Source: Triparma columacea (taxonomy: Eukaryota > Sar > Bolidophyceae > Parmales > Triparmaceae). From it: a stretch of 25,379 nt of DNA. Positions 1-13,000 of this stretch are shown here, in pieces (position 1 is the first letter of the stretch; each line of letters begins with the position of its first letter). The position numbers and the translations under genes are program-made. The notes beneath the pieces were generated by a model. That model did no database searches and was not told the DNA's origin. It saw only the letters and a list, made by a program, of their open reading frames with translations. The DNA is taken from positions 1 to 25,379 of the forward strand of contig BRYA01000235.1 in NCBI GenBank assembly GCA_030267965.1, given 5' to 3'.

Positions 1-190
1 ACCCTTTACACCCTTTACACCCTTTACACCCTTTACACCCTTTACACCCTTTACACCCTTTACACCCTTACTTTACTTTACACACCTTACACCCTTTACA
101 CACTTTTCACCCTTTACACCCTTTACACCCTTTACACCCTTTACACTCTTCACACACTTTACACTCTTTTCACCCTTTACACCCTTTACA
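1..190. repeat. 9-bp tandem repeat array
   Basis: The 9-mer ACCCTTTAC repeats head to tail, near perfectly for the first 70 bases and then with variants (CACTTTAC, CACTCTTTT) to about 190. On the other strand it reads GTAAAGGGT. It resembles a C-strand telomeric repeat in composition but is not the common TTTAGGG or TTAGGG type, so a subtelomeric satellite or ordinary minisatellite is the safer reading. It begins at base 1, so its full length is unknown. Confidence 0.9.
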
Positions 191-855
191 CACACTTTAC
201 ACACACGTTTTACCTTCACAAACATCATTCCTCTTAATTATCTCTTTTCTACTCTCACTTCTTAATTTCTCACTTCTCTAAACAACTACACTCACCCTCC
301 TCTAATTCATCTCCATACACATCTACTACACTTACACACATACTCTTACACACATTTTACCTTTACACACACTATCACTTCTTATACCCTTCTCTTTTTC
401 ACTCTCACTCCTTAACTCCTCTCACTCCCTACCTTCACTACACTTACCCTTCCTTAATTATCTTTATACACACCTACTACACTTACTCACATCATTCCAC
501 CTTATATCCTCCTCTTTTCTACTCTCACTCCTCAATTCATCTTTCTTCTCTTCATTACTACACTCACCCTCCTTTTATTAATCCCCAAAACATATACTAC
601 ACTTCCATTATACTCACAAACCACTTTATTACTTCCTCAATTCTTCAAAACTCCATCTACTCATTTCACAATACTCACAAACCACTACAACTCTTTCACA
701 AATCACCAAAACTTCATACACATCTAATACACTTCAATAAAACTCATAAACAACTAAAACACTCCCACAATACATCTACTAAACTTTCACAAAATACTCA
801 CAAACTACTATAACACTCCCATCATACCTGACATACACCTCAACCACTTAAACAA
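191..855. repeat. Guanine-free degenerate satellite tract
   Basis: The + strand is built only from A, C and T apart from single G residues at 207 and 830. Degenerate longer units recur: a TCTCTTTTCTACTCTCACT-like block near 241, 391 and 511, and a CTACTACACTTA-like block near 321 and 474. No open reading frame of note lies here. It sits downstream of the 3' end of the giant minus-strand gene, so read-through RNA would contain almost no C. Confidence 0.75.
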
Positions 856-1027
856 TAGTCACAACTAAAGCAAATCAAATTATTTTTCCTACAAATGTTC
901 CTGCCCTTTCAGTTACTCCCCATCCATCTTCTATCTGCACAACACTGCTAACTTTAGCCTTCCCACCTCCTATCACTTCTATAATGCTACCATCAGCGCC
1001 TCCAACACTTGCACTCCTTTATTCCCT
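856..1027 (-). other. 3' flank of the giant gene
   Basis: G returns to the + strand at about 858 and base composition becomes ordinary. No gene is visible. This is the likely 3' UTR and downstream flank of the minus-strand gene ending at 1028. Confidence 0.4.
1018..1023 (-). terminator. AATAAA polyadenylation-like hexamer
   Basis: Read on the minus strand, AATAAA lies only five bases after the TAA stop at 1030-1028. It matches the animal-type poly(A) hexamer; whether this organism uses that signal is not known, and the closeness to the stop makes it a weak candidate. Confidence 0.25.
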
Positions 1028-4000
1028 TTAGCCTTCATACTTGAGTCCAGACAAAAGCATTGTCATTCCAGAACCACTGCTTTTATCTCCATCCTTGTCG
1101 CCTTCCTTGTCGTCTTCAGACTTAGCTTTCATCTCTTCTTCCTTTAATGAAACTTTACTTTGCTTCACCTCAACTGGCTCTTGCATGAAGCCATCATTTA
1201 AAATACCATCTAGAAAGCTTGGCTTTTTCTCAATCCCATCTGCAGCTAAGGCTGCTCCTCTCATTGGATCTGCTGCTGCCATCTTGCCCTTGCTTGCAGG
1301 TTCAAGAAATCTAGGCTTTTTGTCTATTCCTTTTTTCTTCCTCAGCATGTCATTTCCACTTTGCTGCATTCCAGATTCGAAAAGCTTTTTCTGGAAGAAT
1401 TTTATCATCTCCTTGAAGGCTGGTCTCTCCTTAGGATTTGCGTCCCAGCACCTTCTCATAATGTCTGCAAGCTCTTTATCTTCCTGCTCTACCAACGTCA
1501 GGTCAGGCCTCCAGCCATTTGACACCCTGTTCATCACAACCATTGGTCCCCATCCCTTTTTGAAGGCCTTCTTGATTTCTCCATCATAAAAGATTTCTAA
1601 CAGCAGCATACCGTATGAGTACACATCAACTTCCTTTGAGTACATTTTATCATCTTCTTCAGAGCTGAAGACCTCTGGAGCCATAAAGTAGGGAGTCCCA
1701 ACAGTGGTCATTGTTTTCTCGACTTCTCCTCCACCTAAGTGCCTGCTCTCTCCAAAGTCAGTGATCTTTGCAGTAAGGTCGTTGCTAACAAGGACATTAG
1801 CGCACTTCAAGTCCCTATGCACTATTGGAGGGTGTTTGCCATGAAGAAAGGCACAACCCTGTGCAACCCCAAGAGCCCAGGCAGATTTGAGTCCAACACC
1901 ATGATTAAGAAGGTCAGACATTACTGATCCTTTCTCAATTTTTGTCGTCTCTGCCTTCTCTTGGGCCTCTAAGACAACAGATGATTTCTGCCAGCTCATT
2001 AGCATATGGTATTCCTCATTGTTCCTGAAAAAGTCGTCAAGAGCGCCGTTCTTGCACAGCTCAAACATGATTCCATGTTCCTTGGTCTCCCAGACAACTC
2101 CCAGACACTGCGCAATGTTAGGGTGCCTTAGGGAACCAATTAGCTTGAGTTCCATGAAGAACCTCTCCATAGTTTCATGGTTTAGATGTGTAGGCAGGAT
2201 TTCCTTGTAGGCGCACATGGTTCCATGGTAGTCTGCAAGTAGCACATTTCCAAAGGCTCCCTTACCAAGTGAAATTTTGTCTCCCTTCTCATCCCTTTGG
2301 AACTCAACCTCAAAACTTTCGACGAGTAGCGAATGCTCAATATTATCTCTTGAGATTTTACTAGCTGTGTCTCCACTGCTAATCTTGAAGGCTTCAATCT
2401 CCTCGCTCTTGTCAAAGTCCTTTCTAAGAGTTGAGATCTGACTGAGAAAGTTCGAAGCAAAAATGTTGACAAATGAGGGTGGGATGTGGCCCTTTGGGTG
2501 GAAGTTACGGGGGTTGGGGTTAGTTAGTTTGGAATACATTGTCGCTGGGACCTTTTCACGTAAATCCGTCTGCACTCTCCCCCCCACATTCCTCATTCCG
2601 TCCACTCCTCACCTTCATGTCAACCTTTGCAGTAAATGTAAGTTTTGTCTGAGGTACATCTCCTATTGCGTCTGTTGGCTCATATACATAGGTTGTCTGT
2701 GCTTCAACCAAGACATTACCTTTCTTGACAGGGTACTTCTTCTTCATGGCCTCAGAATCCAAAGAGCTGATTATCATACTGCCATCTTCCTGCTTCTTCC
2801 AAGTCAATATGTTCCTCCCATCTCGAGCAGCCATCCCAGGGATTCCCATATTTCTTGAAGTGATGTAGTAGAGGGTGTGGGGGTTGACATGCTCAACCTT
2901 CAAGTGTGTTACTCCATTTCTTTCTGCATTCCGCTTCTTTGTCCTACTATCAAGATGAACTATAGCCCAGGCTGCACCTTCCTCAGCAATTGTGTCTAGA
3001 GTGGTTGAAGCAACTACTGTTGCCACAACCTCTCCTTCTAAGTAGAACATTTTCATGTCAACTCTTTCGTCAGGGCTCTTTATGTTCTTTGCCTTGGTTT
3101 CAATTTCCTTGCACCTCAAATGGAATTCAATGCCCTTTTCGATTTGCTTCTCCTCTTCAGTTGTATAAGCTTGAACCTGGTTCTTCATTTCGTTTGCCGT
3201 CTTTGCAATTGCTATGTTGTCAAATTGACTGTCACTCAGGAAACTTTCTGATGGAGCAACAACTGAAAGCTTACTGATTGCACTTGGAATGCCCTCTTTT
3301 GAAACAGCTGGGTGCTTGTTGAAATAAAAGTAGCTGGAGAGAAGAGCTATAACCAAAACAGCTGCTGCAAGGCCAGCCAAAAGAGTAGAGTAGCTGTCCG
3401 ATTTGTCTTCCTTTGCGACAATTACCATAGATTCAGTTTCATTGCAGTGAATTCCACCAAACCCTGAGATACACAGTGTGCAGGTACATTGTCCTGCAAT
3501 TCCTCTTACACTTCCTCCATTTATGCAGTAGAAGTTACCATTTGAACCGTCATCCGAAGAAGAGTTTGTTGCAACGCAAGGTGTTAGCACACACTCAGTG
3601 TAAGATGCTCGAAGACCTGCAATGCTTCCATATGTTCCTAGAATAGAGCCTTTGTGAAGGGTGTTTCATGAGTGAGTCTTGAGTGAATCGAGCGTTAAAA
3701 GCTTTTAAAATATTGTCTTACCTAGGATTGGAGTGTTGGAAGAGTAGGGAGAAGGGCACGTATTGTGGATGGTGATGGTTCCATCATTGTTGTAAATATC
3801 ATCACCATTTCCTGAGTCTGCTGTGTTTCCATTGAAGCTTGTTCCGTAGATTTTGACAGTAGTTCCACTATCTTGAACAAAAATTGCTCCACCTCCCCAA
3901 TCACTGTCTGCAGCTCTATTGTTGGAGAAGGCTACGAGCTCCAAATCAACTGTGGCATTCTGAAGAATGTTAACCCCTCCACCAGTATCACCATACCCCT

Positions 4001-7000
4001 TGTCGAAGGTGAGAGCTCGGAGAATAAGTGTACCATTCCCAGTTCCTTCCACATATATCACACTTCTTTCATTCTCTCCATCCAACACACAGCTTGCGTT
4101 GTCCTCCACACACTTGACCTCTCCATTTAAGTTTCTTGTGGCAAGCATGTCCTCACTATCTGCACAAGTCCCATGTGAGCATTTATACGATCCAACAGCT
4201 AGAATCACAGTGTCACCATTCGCCATGGTGGAGTTGCCAGTGTTACTGCCGCTATACACTCCATTACTGACAGTGTTGAACAATACATTCATGTCGCTTA
4301 CATAATGAGGGTTTTGACAACTAATACCATCAAATCCAGTGTTGCAAGAAGAACAGGTGCAGGAGCCAGTAGTTCCACCAATGTCCCCCCCATTGATGCA
4401 GTAGAAGTTACCATCAGACCCATTGTCAATAGAGGTTGACGTGGCTAGACAAGGATCAGGAGAGCAATCATCAGGAGATGATCCACTATAGCCTGTTGCA
4501 CAGATAGCACAGTGTGGACCACCGAAGCCAGTGTTGCAGGAAGTACAAGTGCAAAGTGAGCCATATCCTCCAACATCTCCCCCATTGATGCAGTAGAAGT
4601 TTCCATCAGACCCATCATCAGAGGGAGTGCTGCTGGCAACACAGGGATTGCCAAGGCAGTCAGAGTACGAGTATTTATCGCCGTTGACGGTGCCATAAGT
4701 GTCCAAAGAGGATCCTGTGGGAGGAAATGAATTGGTGCAGCGGTAGCGTAAAGTGAGTTGTGGGGTTAGGATTGATTCTATAGACTACACAATCCTCATT
4801 CTCGTCTTACCTTGGATTGGAGTGTTGGAGGAGTGGGGAGAAGGGCACGTATTGTGGATGGTGATGGTTCCACCATAGTTGTCAATATCATCACCATCTC
4901 CTGAGTCTGCTGTATTTCCATTGAAGCTTGTTCCGTAAACATTGACATTAGTTCCACTACTCTGAACTAAAATTGCTCCACCTCCTTCTCCATCACTACC
5001 AGTTGTAGCTCTATTGTTGGAGAAGATACAGAGCTCCAAGTCCACTATGGCATCATCATCAATGACAACCCCTCCACCATACTCAGCAGACCCCTTGTCG
5101 AAGGTGAGAGCTCGGAGAATGAGTATTCCACTCCCAGTTCCTTGCACATACATCACTCTTCTTTCATTCTCTCCATCCAAAACACAGCTTGCGTTGTCCT
5201 CCACACACTTGACCTCTCCATTCAAGTGTTCAGTCCACAGCATGTCCTCACTATCTGCACAAGTCCCCTCTGAGCATTTATACGGCCCAACAGCTAGAAT
5301 TGCAGTTTCACCATTCGCCATGGTGGAGTTGCCAGTGTTACTGCCGCTATAATCTCCATTACTGACAGTGTTGAACAGTCCATTCATCCCCACCACGTTC
5401 ACCTGAGCTCCTGTGCAGCTAAAGTACGAGTATTTATTGCCAATGACGGTGCCATAAGTGTCCAAAGCGGATCCTGTGGGAGGAAATGAGTTGGTGCAGC
5501 GGTAGCGTATAGTGAGTTGTGGGGTTAGGAATGGTTCTATAGACTACACAATCCTCATGCTCGTCTTACCTTGGATTGGAGTGTTGGAGGAGTAGGGAGA
5601 AGGGCATGTATTGTGGATGATGATGGATGGTAAACCATGAGTGTTTCTGTAAATGTCATCACCATTTCCTGAGTCTGCTGTGTTTCCATAGAAGCTTGTT
5701 CCGTAGATATTGACAGTAGTTCCACTATCCTGAACAAAAATTGCTCCACCTCCAAAATCACTGTCTATATCTCTATTGTTGGAGAAGGCTAAGAGCTCCA
5801 AGTCTACTACGGCACCATCTTCAATGGTAACCCCTCCACCAGAACTGCCATACCCCTTGTCGAAGGTGAGAGCTCGGAGAATAAGTCTACCACTCCCAGT
5901 TCCAGCCACCCACATCCCTCCTCTTTCATTCTCTCCATCCAACACACAGCTTGCGTTGTCCTCCACACACTTGACCCCTCCATTCAAGTCTTCTGTGTAC
6001 AGCGTGCTCTCACTATCTGCACAAGTCCCCTTTGAGCATTTATACGGCCCAACAGATAAAATTGTAGTGTCACCGTTCGCCATGATGGAGTTGCCAGTGT
6101 TACAGTCATCACACACTCCGTTACTGACCGTGTTGAACAGCCCATTCATCCCGACCACATTAACCTTGGCTCCTGTGCAGCCAAAGTACGAGTATTTATC
6201 GCCCCCTACGGTGCCATAAGTGTTCAAAGCGGACCCTGTGAAAGCAGAGAGGTGGGAATAGGAATTGGTGCAGCGGTAACGTAAAGCGAGTGAGTTGTGG
6301 GGTTAGGAATGATTCTATAGACTACACAATCCTCATTCTCGTCTTACCTTGGATTGGAGTGTTGGAAGAGTAGGAAGAAGGGCACGTATTGTGGATGATG
6401 ATGGTTCCAGGATCGTCTTGGTAGTTACAAACATCATGACCATTTCCTGAGTCTGCTGTATTTCCATTGAAGCTTGTTCCGTAGATATTGACTATAGTTC
6501 CACTAGGGTTACCATAGACATAAATTGCTCCACCTCCTTCTCCATCACTACCAGTTGTAGCTCTATTGTTGGAGAAGACTAAGAGCTCCAAGTCCACTAT
6601 GGCACCACCTTCAATGACAACCCCTCCACCAAAACTATAATAGTCATTAGCATACCCATTGTCGAAGGTGAGAGCTCGGAGAATAAGTGTTCTAACCCCA
6701 GTTCCATACACCCACATCCCTCTTCCTGCATTCTCTCCATCCAACACACAGCTTGCGTTGTCCTCCACACACTTGACCTCTCCATTCAAGTCATCTGTGT
6801 ACAGCATGATAGTACTAGTTGCACAAGTCCCCTGTGAGCATTTATATGGCCCAACAGCTAGAATTGCAGTTTCACCATTTGCCATGATGGAGTTGTAGTT
6901 GCCAGTGTTATAATCGTCATACACTCCATTACTGACCGTGTTGAACAGCCCGTTCATATCGACCACATGATGTACAGTGCTTTCACAGCTACGCCCTCCA

Positions 7001-10000
7001 AACCCAATGTCGCAAGAAGAGCAGGTGCAGGAGCCAGTAGTCCCGCTAATGTCCCCCCCATTGATGCAGTAGAAGTTACCATCAGACCCATCGTCAGTAG
7101 AGGTTGATGTGGCTTGACAAGGATCAGGAGAGCAGTTGTCAGGAGGTGTGCCACTGTAGCCTGTTGCACAGACAGCACAGCTTGGACCACCTAAGCCAGT
7201 GTTGCAGGTGCAGGTGCAAGATGAGCCATCCTCATCCCACCAACCACCAACATCTCCCCCATTAATGCAGTAGAAGTTTCCATCAGACCCTTCATCAGAG
7301 GGAGTGCTGCTGGCAACACAGGGGTAGGAAGCACAGTTTGGACCATCGAAGCCAGTGTTGCAGGAAGTGCACGTGCAAAATGAGCCATCGTTGTTCCACC
7401 AACCTCCAACATCTCCCCCACTAATGCAGTAGAAGTTCCCATCAGACCCATCATCAGATGGTGAGGTGGTGGCAACACAGGGATTTAAACAATCTGTGAA
7501 GGAGTATTTATTGCCTCCAATGGTGCCATAAGTGTCCAAAGCGGTCCCTAATTAGGAGAGAGGGAGGAATATGAATTGGTGCAGTGGTAACATAAAGTGA
7601 GTTGTGTGGTTAGGAATGGTTCTACAGACTACACAATCCTCATTCTCGTCTTACCTTGGGTTGGAGTGTTGGAGGAGTAGGGAGAAGGGCACGTATTGTG
7701 GATGGTGATGATTCCATCAAATCTTTTAATATCATCACCATTTCCTGGGTCTGCTGTGTTTCTAGAGAAGCTTGTTCCGTAAACATTGACATTAGTTCCA
7801 CTACTCTTAACATAAATTGCTCCACCTCCTTCTTCATCATTAGGAGTTGTAGCTCTATTGTTGGAGAAGACTAAGAGCTCCAAGTCCGCTGTGGCACCAC
7901 TCCAAATTAAAACCCCTCCACCATAATCAGCATACCCATTGTCGAAGGTGAGAGCTCGGAGTATAAGTGTTCCACTCCCAGTTCCTTCAACAATCATCCC
8001 TCTTCTTTGATTCTCTCCATCCAACACACAGCTTGCGTTGTCCTCAACACACTTGACCTCTCCATACAACTCATATGTCCACAGCATGCCATAACTACCT
8101 GAACAAGTCCCCTCTGAGCATTTATACGGCCCAACAGCTAGAATCGTAGTGTCACCATTCACCATGATAGAGTTGCCAATGTTAGCGACATAGTCCATAT
8201 CAGCATAATTACTGACCGTGTTGAACAATACATTCATGTCAACCACATGATGTATAGTGAACCCGCAAAGCGTAACTTCCAACTTCCTCCCCTCCTCAGC
8301 CACGCTCATCCCCCCGCTAACTTCCTCAGAAGCAACGAGACTGACCAAAACGCTGAGTCCTAGCAGGCACTTGCAGAACCAACCAAGTTTCCCAACTCTC
8401 TTGGCCACTGACCTTCCAGTTGGCTCATTCTTCGATCTGATCTTCGAAAGGGCGCAACCGCTCGCCCTGACAATAAGGGAGGCAAAGAATCCCACTAGGC
8501 ACAGAAGGTAGCTTATGGTTGTGCTAGTACTCGTATATGACGAGATGATCTCACTTATGTGGAGTCTGTCGCGCAAATTGGAGTCAAGGGCGTTGTCCCT
8601 TCGTTGGAAATTACCACCGTGGTGTGCCTCTTCCCTCGACCACTCAACGTTGCAGTCGTTGTAGTTCCCGTCGTCGTCGCCGCTGCAGTCATGAGATTTC
8701 CCGCGCCGGAAGGATTGCGCGGTCTCCGTTAGCGTCAATAGTGACTGCGTCGATGGCGGTAATCTTCCCTTTGAGCATCGAGAAACTAATCTTGCCTCTT
8801 CGCCCACTTTGAAGTTCAGGTGTAAAATTGGTGCAGTGCTCGTCTCACGTTCGTCGGTCATTGTCGAGTTGCTCCTTTTAATCCTATCTGCTATGCGACC
8901 GTCGATGAAACCTATCAGTTGTTCCAAATCAGGGGGCATGATGACTGCTGCCTCGCACTTGGTCACGTTGAGCTTTGAAAGTAGCCCGTCGCTGGTCGTG
9001 CGTTTAGCGGGCCGCAGAGTAGCCGGTAGCCTGGCGGTTCTAATATCATCCTCCTTCGCGACTGGGCCGCCAATGGAAGCGTTGAAAACGCTCAAGTTTA
9101 ATATTTCGATTCCAGCATGAGGTTGGAAGCCAGAATTTTCTGCCTCGTTTTCTGAGGCTGTGAAGGGTGAAACCAAAAAAGTGAGAATTAGAAACACCAC
9201 CCCAAAAAGTTCCCTATTGACCAACGAACGACCAAAATGCCTGCCTATTACTCGGCCTCTCGACGCGTACTCACCTCGTCCTTCCCCTCGACCACCCCAT
9301 TTCACCAACACTAAGTTGACAACATCTCGCCTCACACTCCGTTTAGAAACAGCGAAGGCGCCTATTTCGGCGTTATCTACTCTCCATGAGCAGGAGAGTT
9401 TATTGGTAGATGAAACGGTACAAAGCTCCTCAACTTCCGAAGCTTTCATTAATTCATGCTTCGTCTTCAGCTGTTGTTGCCCAAACTTTGCACTGCTATC
9501 GTCGAGAAGTATTGCACATCCTTCTAAGGGATCGTCCTTCCCGATGTTGTTAACAAGCTCGTAGGGCTTACACTGTACCTCGCATGCCGTCAGTGCCCTC
9601 GATTCCTTGTCATTCTTCTCTTGATCTGTGTGGAGAAAAGCAAGGAGCGAAGCAAATCACAATTTGTTTTCATTAGTTTGCGTTACAGTCGCATCGGGGC
9701 GGCAGCAGTATTTTTTGAGGAAGACATCGGGGTGATCCGGCCTTACTCCGTCATGGTTATCATTATTCATTGCGCACTAAAACTTCTCCTGATGCTCACC
9801 TTCATAAACGAGAATAATCCGCTCTGCTGCATTCTGCCCACTCTTTTCAATTTTGTTGTCGAGTGGTGTCAACTCGTCGTCAAGCAGGAGCTCGCCCATC
9901 CCCCCTGTGAGGAGGGCGTCGTAGGCATCGCGTTTCGATAATGCTGCCCTAAAGGCCTTAACGTCCTTGACATTTGTTTCTGATGAGCGAAGCGAAATGA

Positions 10001-13000
10001 GTCGGATTTGAGGTTAGCGTCCAATGAATTGCTTTTTCAACAGTCACGCAGGGGTCCTTAATAGCGCTGAATGATCTCCTTTACATCCTGCGTACTCACC
10101 TCGTCCTTCCCCTTCACCGGCCCTTTTCCCAGACACGTTTTCTCGGTGCTCGTTGCCCACAGCAGCACCGACGGCGACACCAGGAGCTGCAAGTCGTTTC
10201 TGCGGACATGGCGACCAGGGAATAGAGCTCGAGCGAAGGCACCCCGTCACCTCAAAGCCTGTTAGCGCTTTGTACTCAGCTCTTAAACCCACGCAACCTC
10301 CGTCCTCGATCCTCAGGTGCAAGGGGGTGGTCACTTGAATGAGTGCAGTATCCCCAAGCAAAGCAGAGACTAACTGTGGTCCGTGAACCATTCCAAGCCT
10401 TGAAGCGCTCACTCGTAAAGCCTGGTCGACACTGATCAAAGCCCTGCTCTTGTTCAAGCAGCTGTCCCCCTCCTCATGACGCACTACAAGTTTGGGTGCA
10501 GTGAGGCGCCCACACTCTTGCTTCGCAGTCTCAATTTTGAGCTGCAGCCACTCGGAGGAGTCATTCGGAGCAGTAGTAGCGTTGCGTTCCGTCTGATCCT
10601 CGTTGAGAACGCTGTAGAGAGGAAGATTGTTCTTCACGTCAGACATGCCCTGGAAATGTTCGTCACACACATCACCCTGGCGCGTGTTTACGTGAATTGC
10701 TTCGTCGGTCACAAAGGGGGAGACGACTGTGGAGCGGAAGGGGGTTGTATGGTAGGTGGAGTGCGGGGGGTGCGGCGTTTGACATGGGTGAGAACATGAA
10801 CGTTCAGGAGGACGTGGATGAGGATGTGGACGAGGATGTGGACGAGGATGCGGGACAGACGAGGATGTGGACGATTTGTAAAGCACAAGCTCCTCCCCCC
10901 TTCCCTTCTTCTCACCTCTCGAAACCTCTGCAGCCTCCTCGACCGCGATACGTTTCGCCTTGCCCACCTCGACGTCGACATCGGTCTCCTCCACATCGGA
11001 ACTGCTGTCCTCTCCTAACCCTCCACGATGTGCTCGACGGGGTCGACTGAGACTGGCTCGATGTGGGATTTGGGCGGCCATGACTTGGATGAAGGTAGTT
11101 TGACAGGTGTTGTTAAGGACGCCAGTCCTCCTCTCCTCGAAGTCGCGGGGTCCTTTTCTTTGAGAGTAGTCGTTCTTGACTTGAGGATCAACACGGTATT
11201 TGTCAATCACATTGAGGAGGCTAGTGTTCATGGGGACGGTCTCGTCAACAACGGGGGGATAAATGGCTGTTGGTGGTCGGAGGGGGAATGGGAGGAGGGG
11301 GGGGTTGAGGGAGGTCGAAGGGGTTAGATGATGAAGGTAAGGGTTTATGAGGACATGCAAAGATACAAGCTGTCGACCCCTTCCTCATCGTCAACTGCTG
11401 CCTGTCCAACAGGTCCTCCAGACTGGCCTCCTTGTCGGCGGTTGTCCAAGACACCTTCCAAGTAAATCCCTCCCCCCCTCTCCCCCTCCCCCCCTCTCCC
11501 CCTCTTCTCACCTTTCACGGCCTCCTCAGCCTCATCGGCAACGAAATGATAGGCCTTGCACACACCTACGTCGACAGTGGACTCCTCTACGTCCGGACTA
11601 CCGTCCTCCCCAAACTCTGCAAGGAGCGAAGCAAATCACGATATGTTTTCATTAGTTTGCGTTACAGTCGCATCGGGACGGCAGAAGTGTTTTTTTGAGG
11701 AAGACATCGGGGTGATCTGGCCTTGCTCCGTCATCATGAATGTTGTTATTCATGACGCAATTAAACTTCTCCTCGATGCTTACCTTCATAAATGAGAATA
11801 ATCCGCACAGCTGATCTACAATCTCCGTCGTCGAAAAGTGCCAGCCTGTCCCCTGAAAGGTCGCAATCATTATTACGGAGGTCGGCAACAGTCTCGTCAC
11901 GAATATCTCCCATCGATGGCAAGTCTGATGCCTTGACAGTCTTGAAATTATGACCGTCCTTCAGCCCATAAAGAAGCTGTTCGCAACCCATGCGGTCGCC
12001 AAGTATCAGCTCCTCGCCCAAGAGCTCGATATCTCCGTTGCTTAGATCGGCATAGAAATCCTCTTGAGAATATCTCGTCGAAAGCGCACCGGAATCCCAC
12101 TCAACTTGCTCCAATTCACAAGCACCGAGCAGCCTAGGAGATGGACTTCCGCAACTGCCGTCGAAAAGCGCCAGCTCCCCTCCTCGAAGCTCCCTACACT
12201 GATACGTGTGGAGGGCAAGGGGCTTGGTATGGGCACCTCTCGTCGGGAGGGCCGTAAAGGCCAATTCAGTCTCGTCGTTTCGTCGTTTTGACAGGAGTTT
12301 CGGCTTTCGTAAACAACATCCGTCGTCGAGAAGTAACGGCTTTGCTCCCAAAAGCTTGTACATCCCCTCCTCATCGGATGCATCAGAGGCATAGTAATCA
12401 GCGGTCGGCGAGAGTGCTCCAGACGCCTTCCATTCCCACGTGAGTGATTGTCCACCAGGAGCATTAGGTTTCTTATCAACAGCGGCTCTATTCAGGACGC
12501 CCGTCATGGAGTTTCCATTCATAATCTTTTCGACGTCCTTCCTGTTCATACCCGCAGCGACCGAAGCATCTTGGCCAATTGCAATACCTTCGTCAGGAAG
12601 TAACACTCCTCCTTCCAAGAGTTCGTACTTTCTACCGTTGAATAGCTCGCAGAGCTTGAAGGGTCCACGATATGCCGTTAGTGTCATAAAGTACTTGTCA
12701 TCCTTCTTATTATCTGTGAGGAGCAAAGCGAGACAAATCACGAACATTTTCATTAGTTTGGTTACAGGCACATCGGGACGGCAGCAGTTCTATTTTGGGA
12801 AGAAATCGCGGGCGTGATCTTGCCGTGCTGCGCAATAGCTGTCGTTATTCATGCCGCACTTGAACTTCTTACCTTTCTCAACAAGAATTACCCGCCCTGC
12901 TCTATAATATTCGTCGTCGGGGGGTGTCAGCTGTTCCCTTAACAGCTCGTCGCGCGCTATATTAGGGTCTACATTGGTGTCCTTTGGAGCAGCGGCCGTC

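Noticed and set aside
1..190. True telomere
   Set aside because: The 9-mer is not a described telomere repeat as far as I know, and whether base 1 is a chromosome end cannot be told from the window.
3722..8260. CRISPR-like array or bacterial autotransporter cluster
   Set aside because: The repeats are protein-coding modules separated by spliceosomal introns; PMP-like motifs also occur in eukaryotes.
7629..9449. A stand-alone 606-residue protein starting at the ATG at 9449
   Set aside because: The frame is open further upstream through exon 7 to an acceptor at 9626, it runs past a good donor at 7654 into intron sequence, and it crosses a likely intron at 9158-9274.
11761..12771. A separate secreted protein starting MPVTKLMKMF
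   Set aside because: The apparent signal peptide lies in an intron with a good CTCACAG acceptor; it would start only 19 bp from the end of the previous frame, and the C-terminal residues after YEG are intronic.
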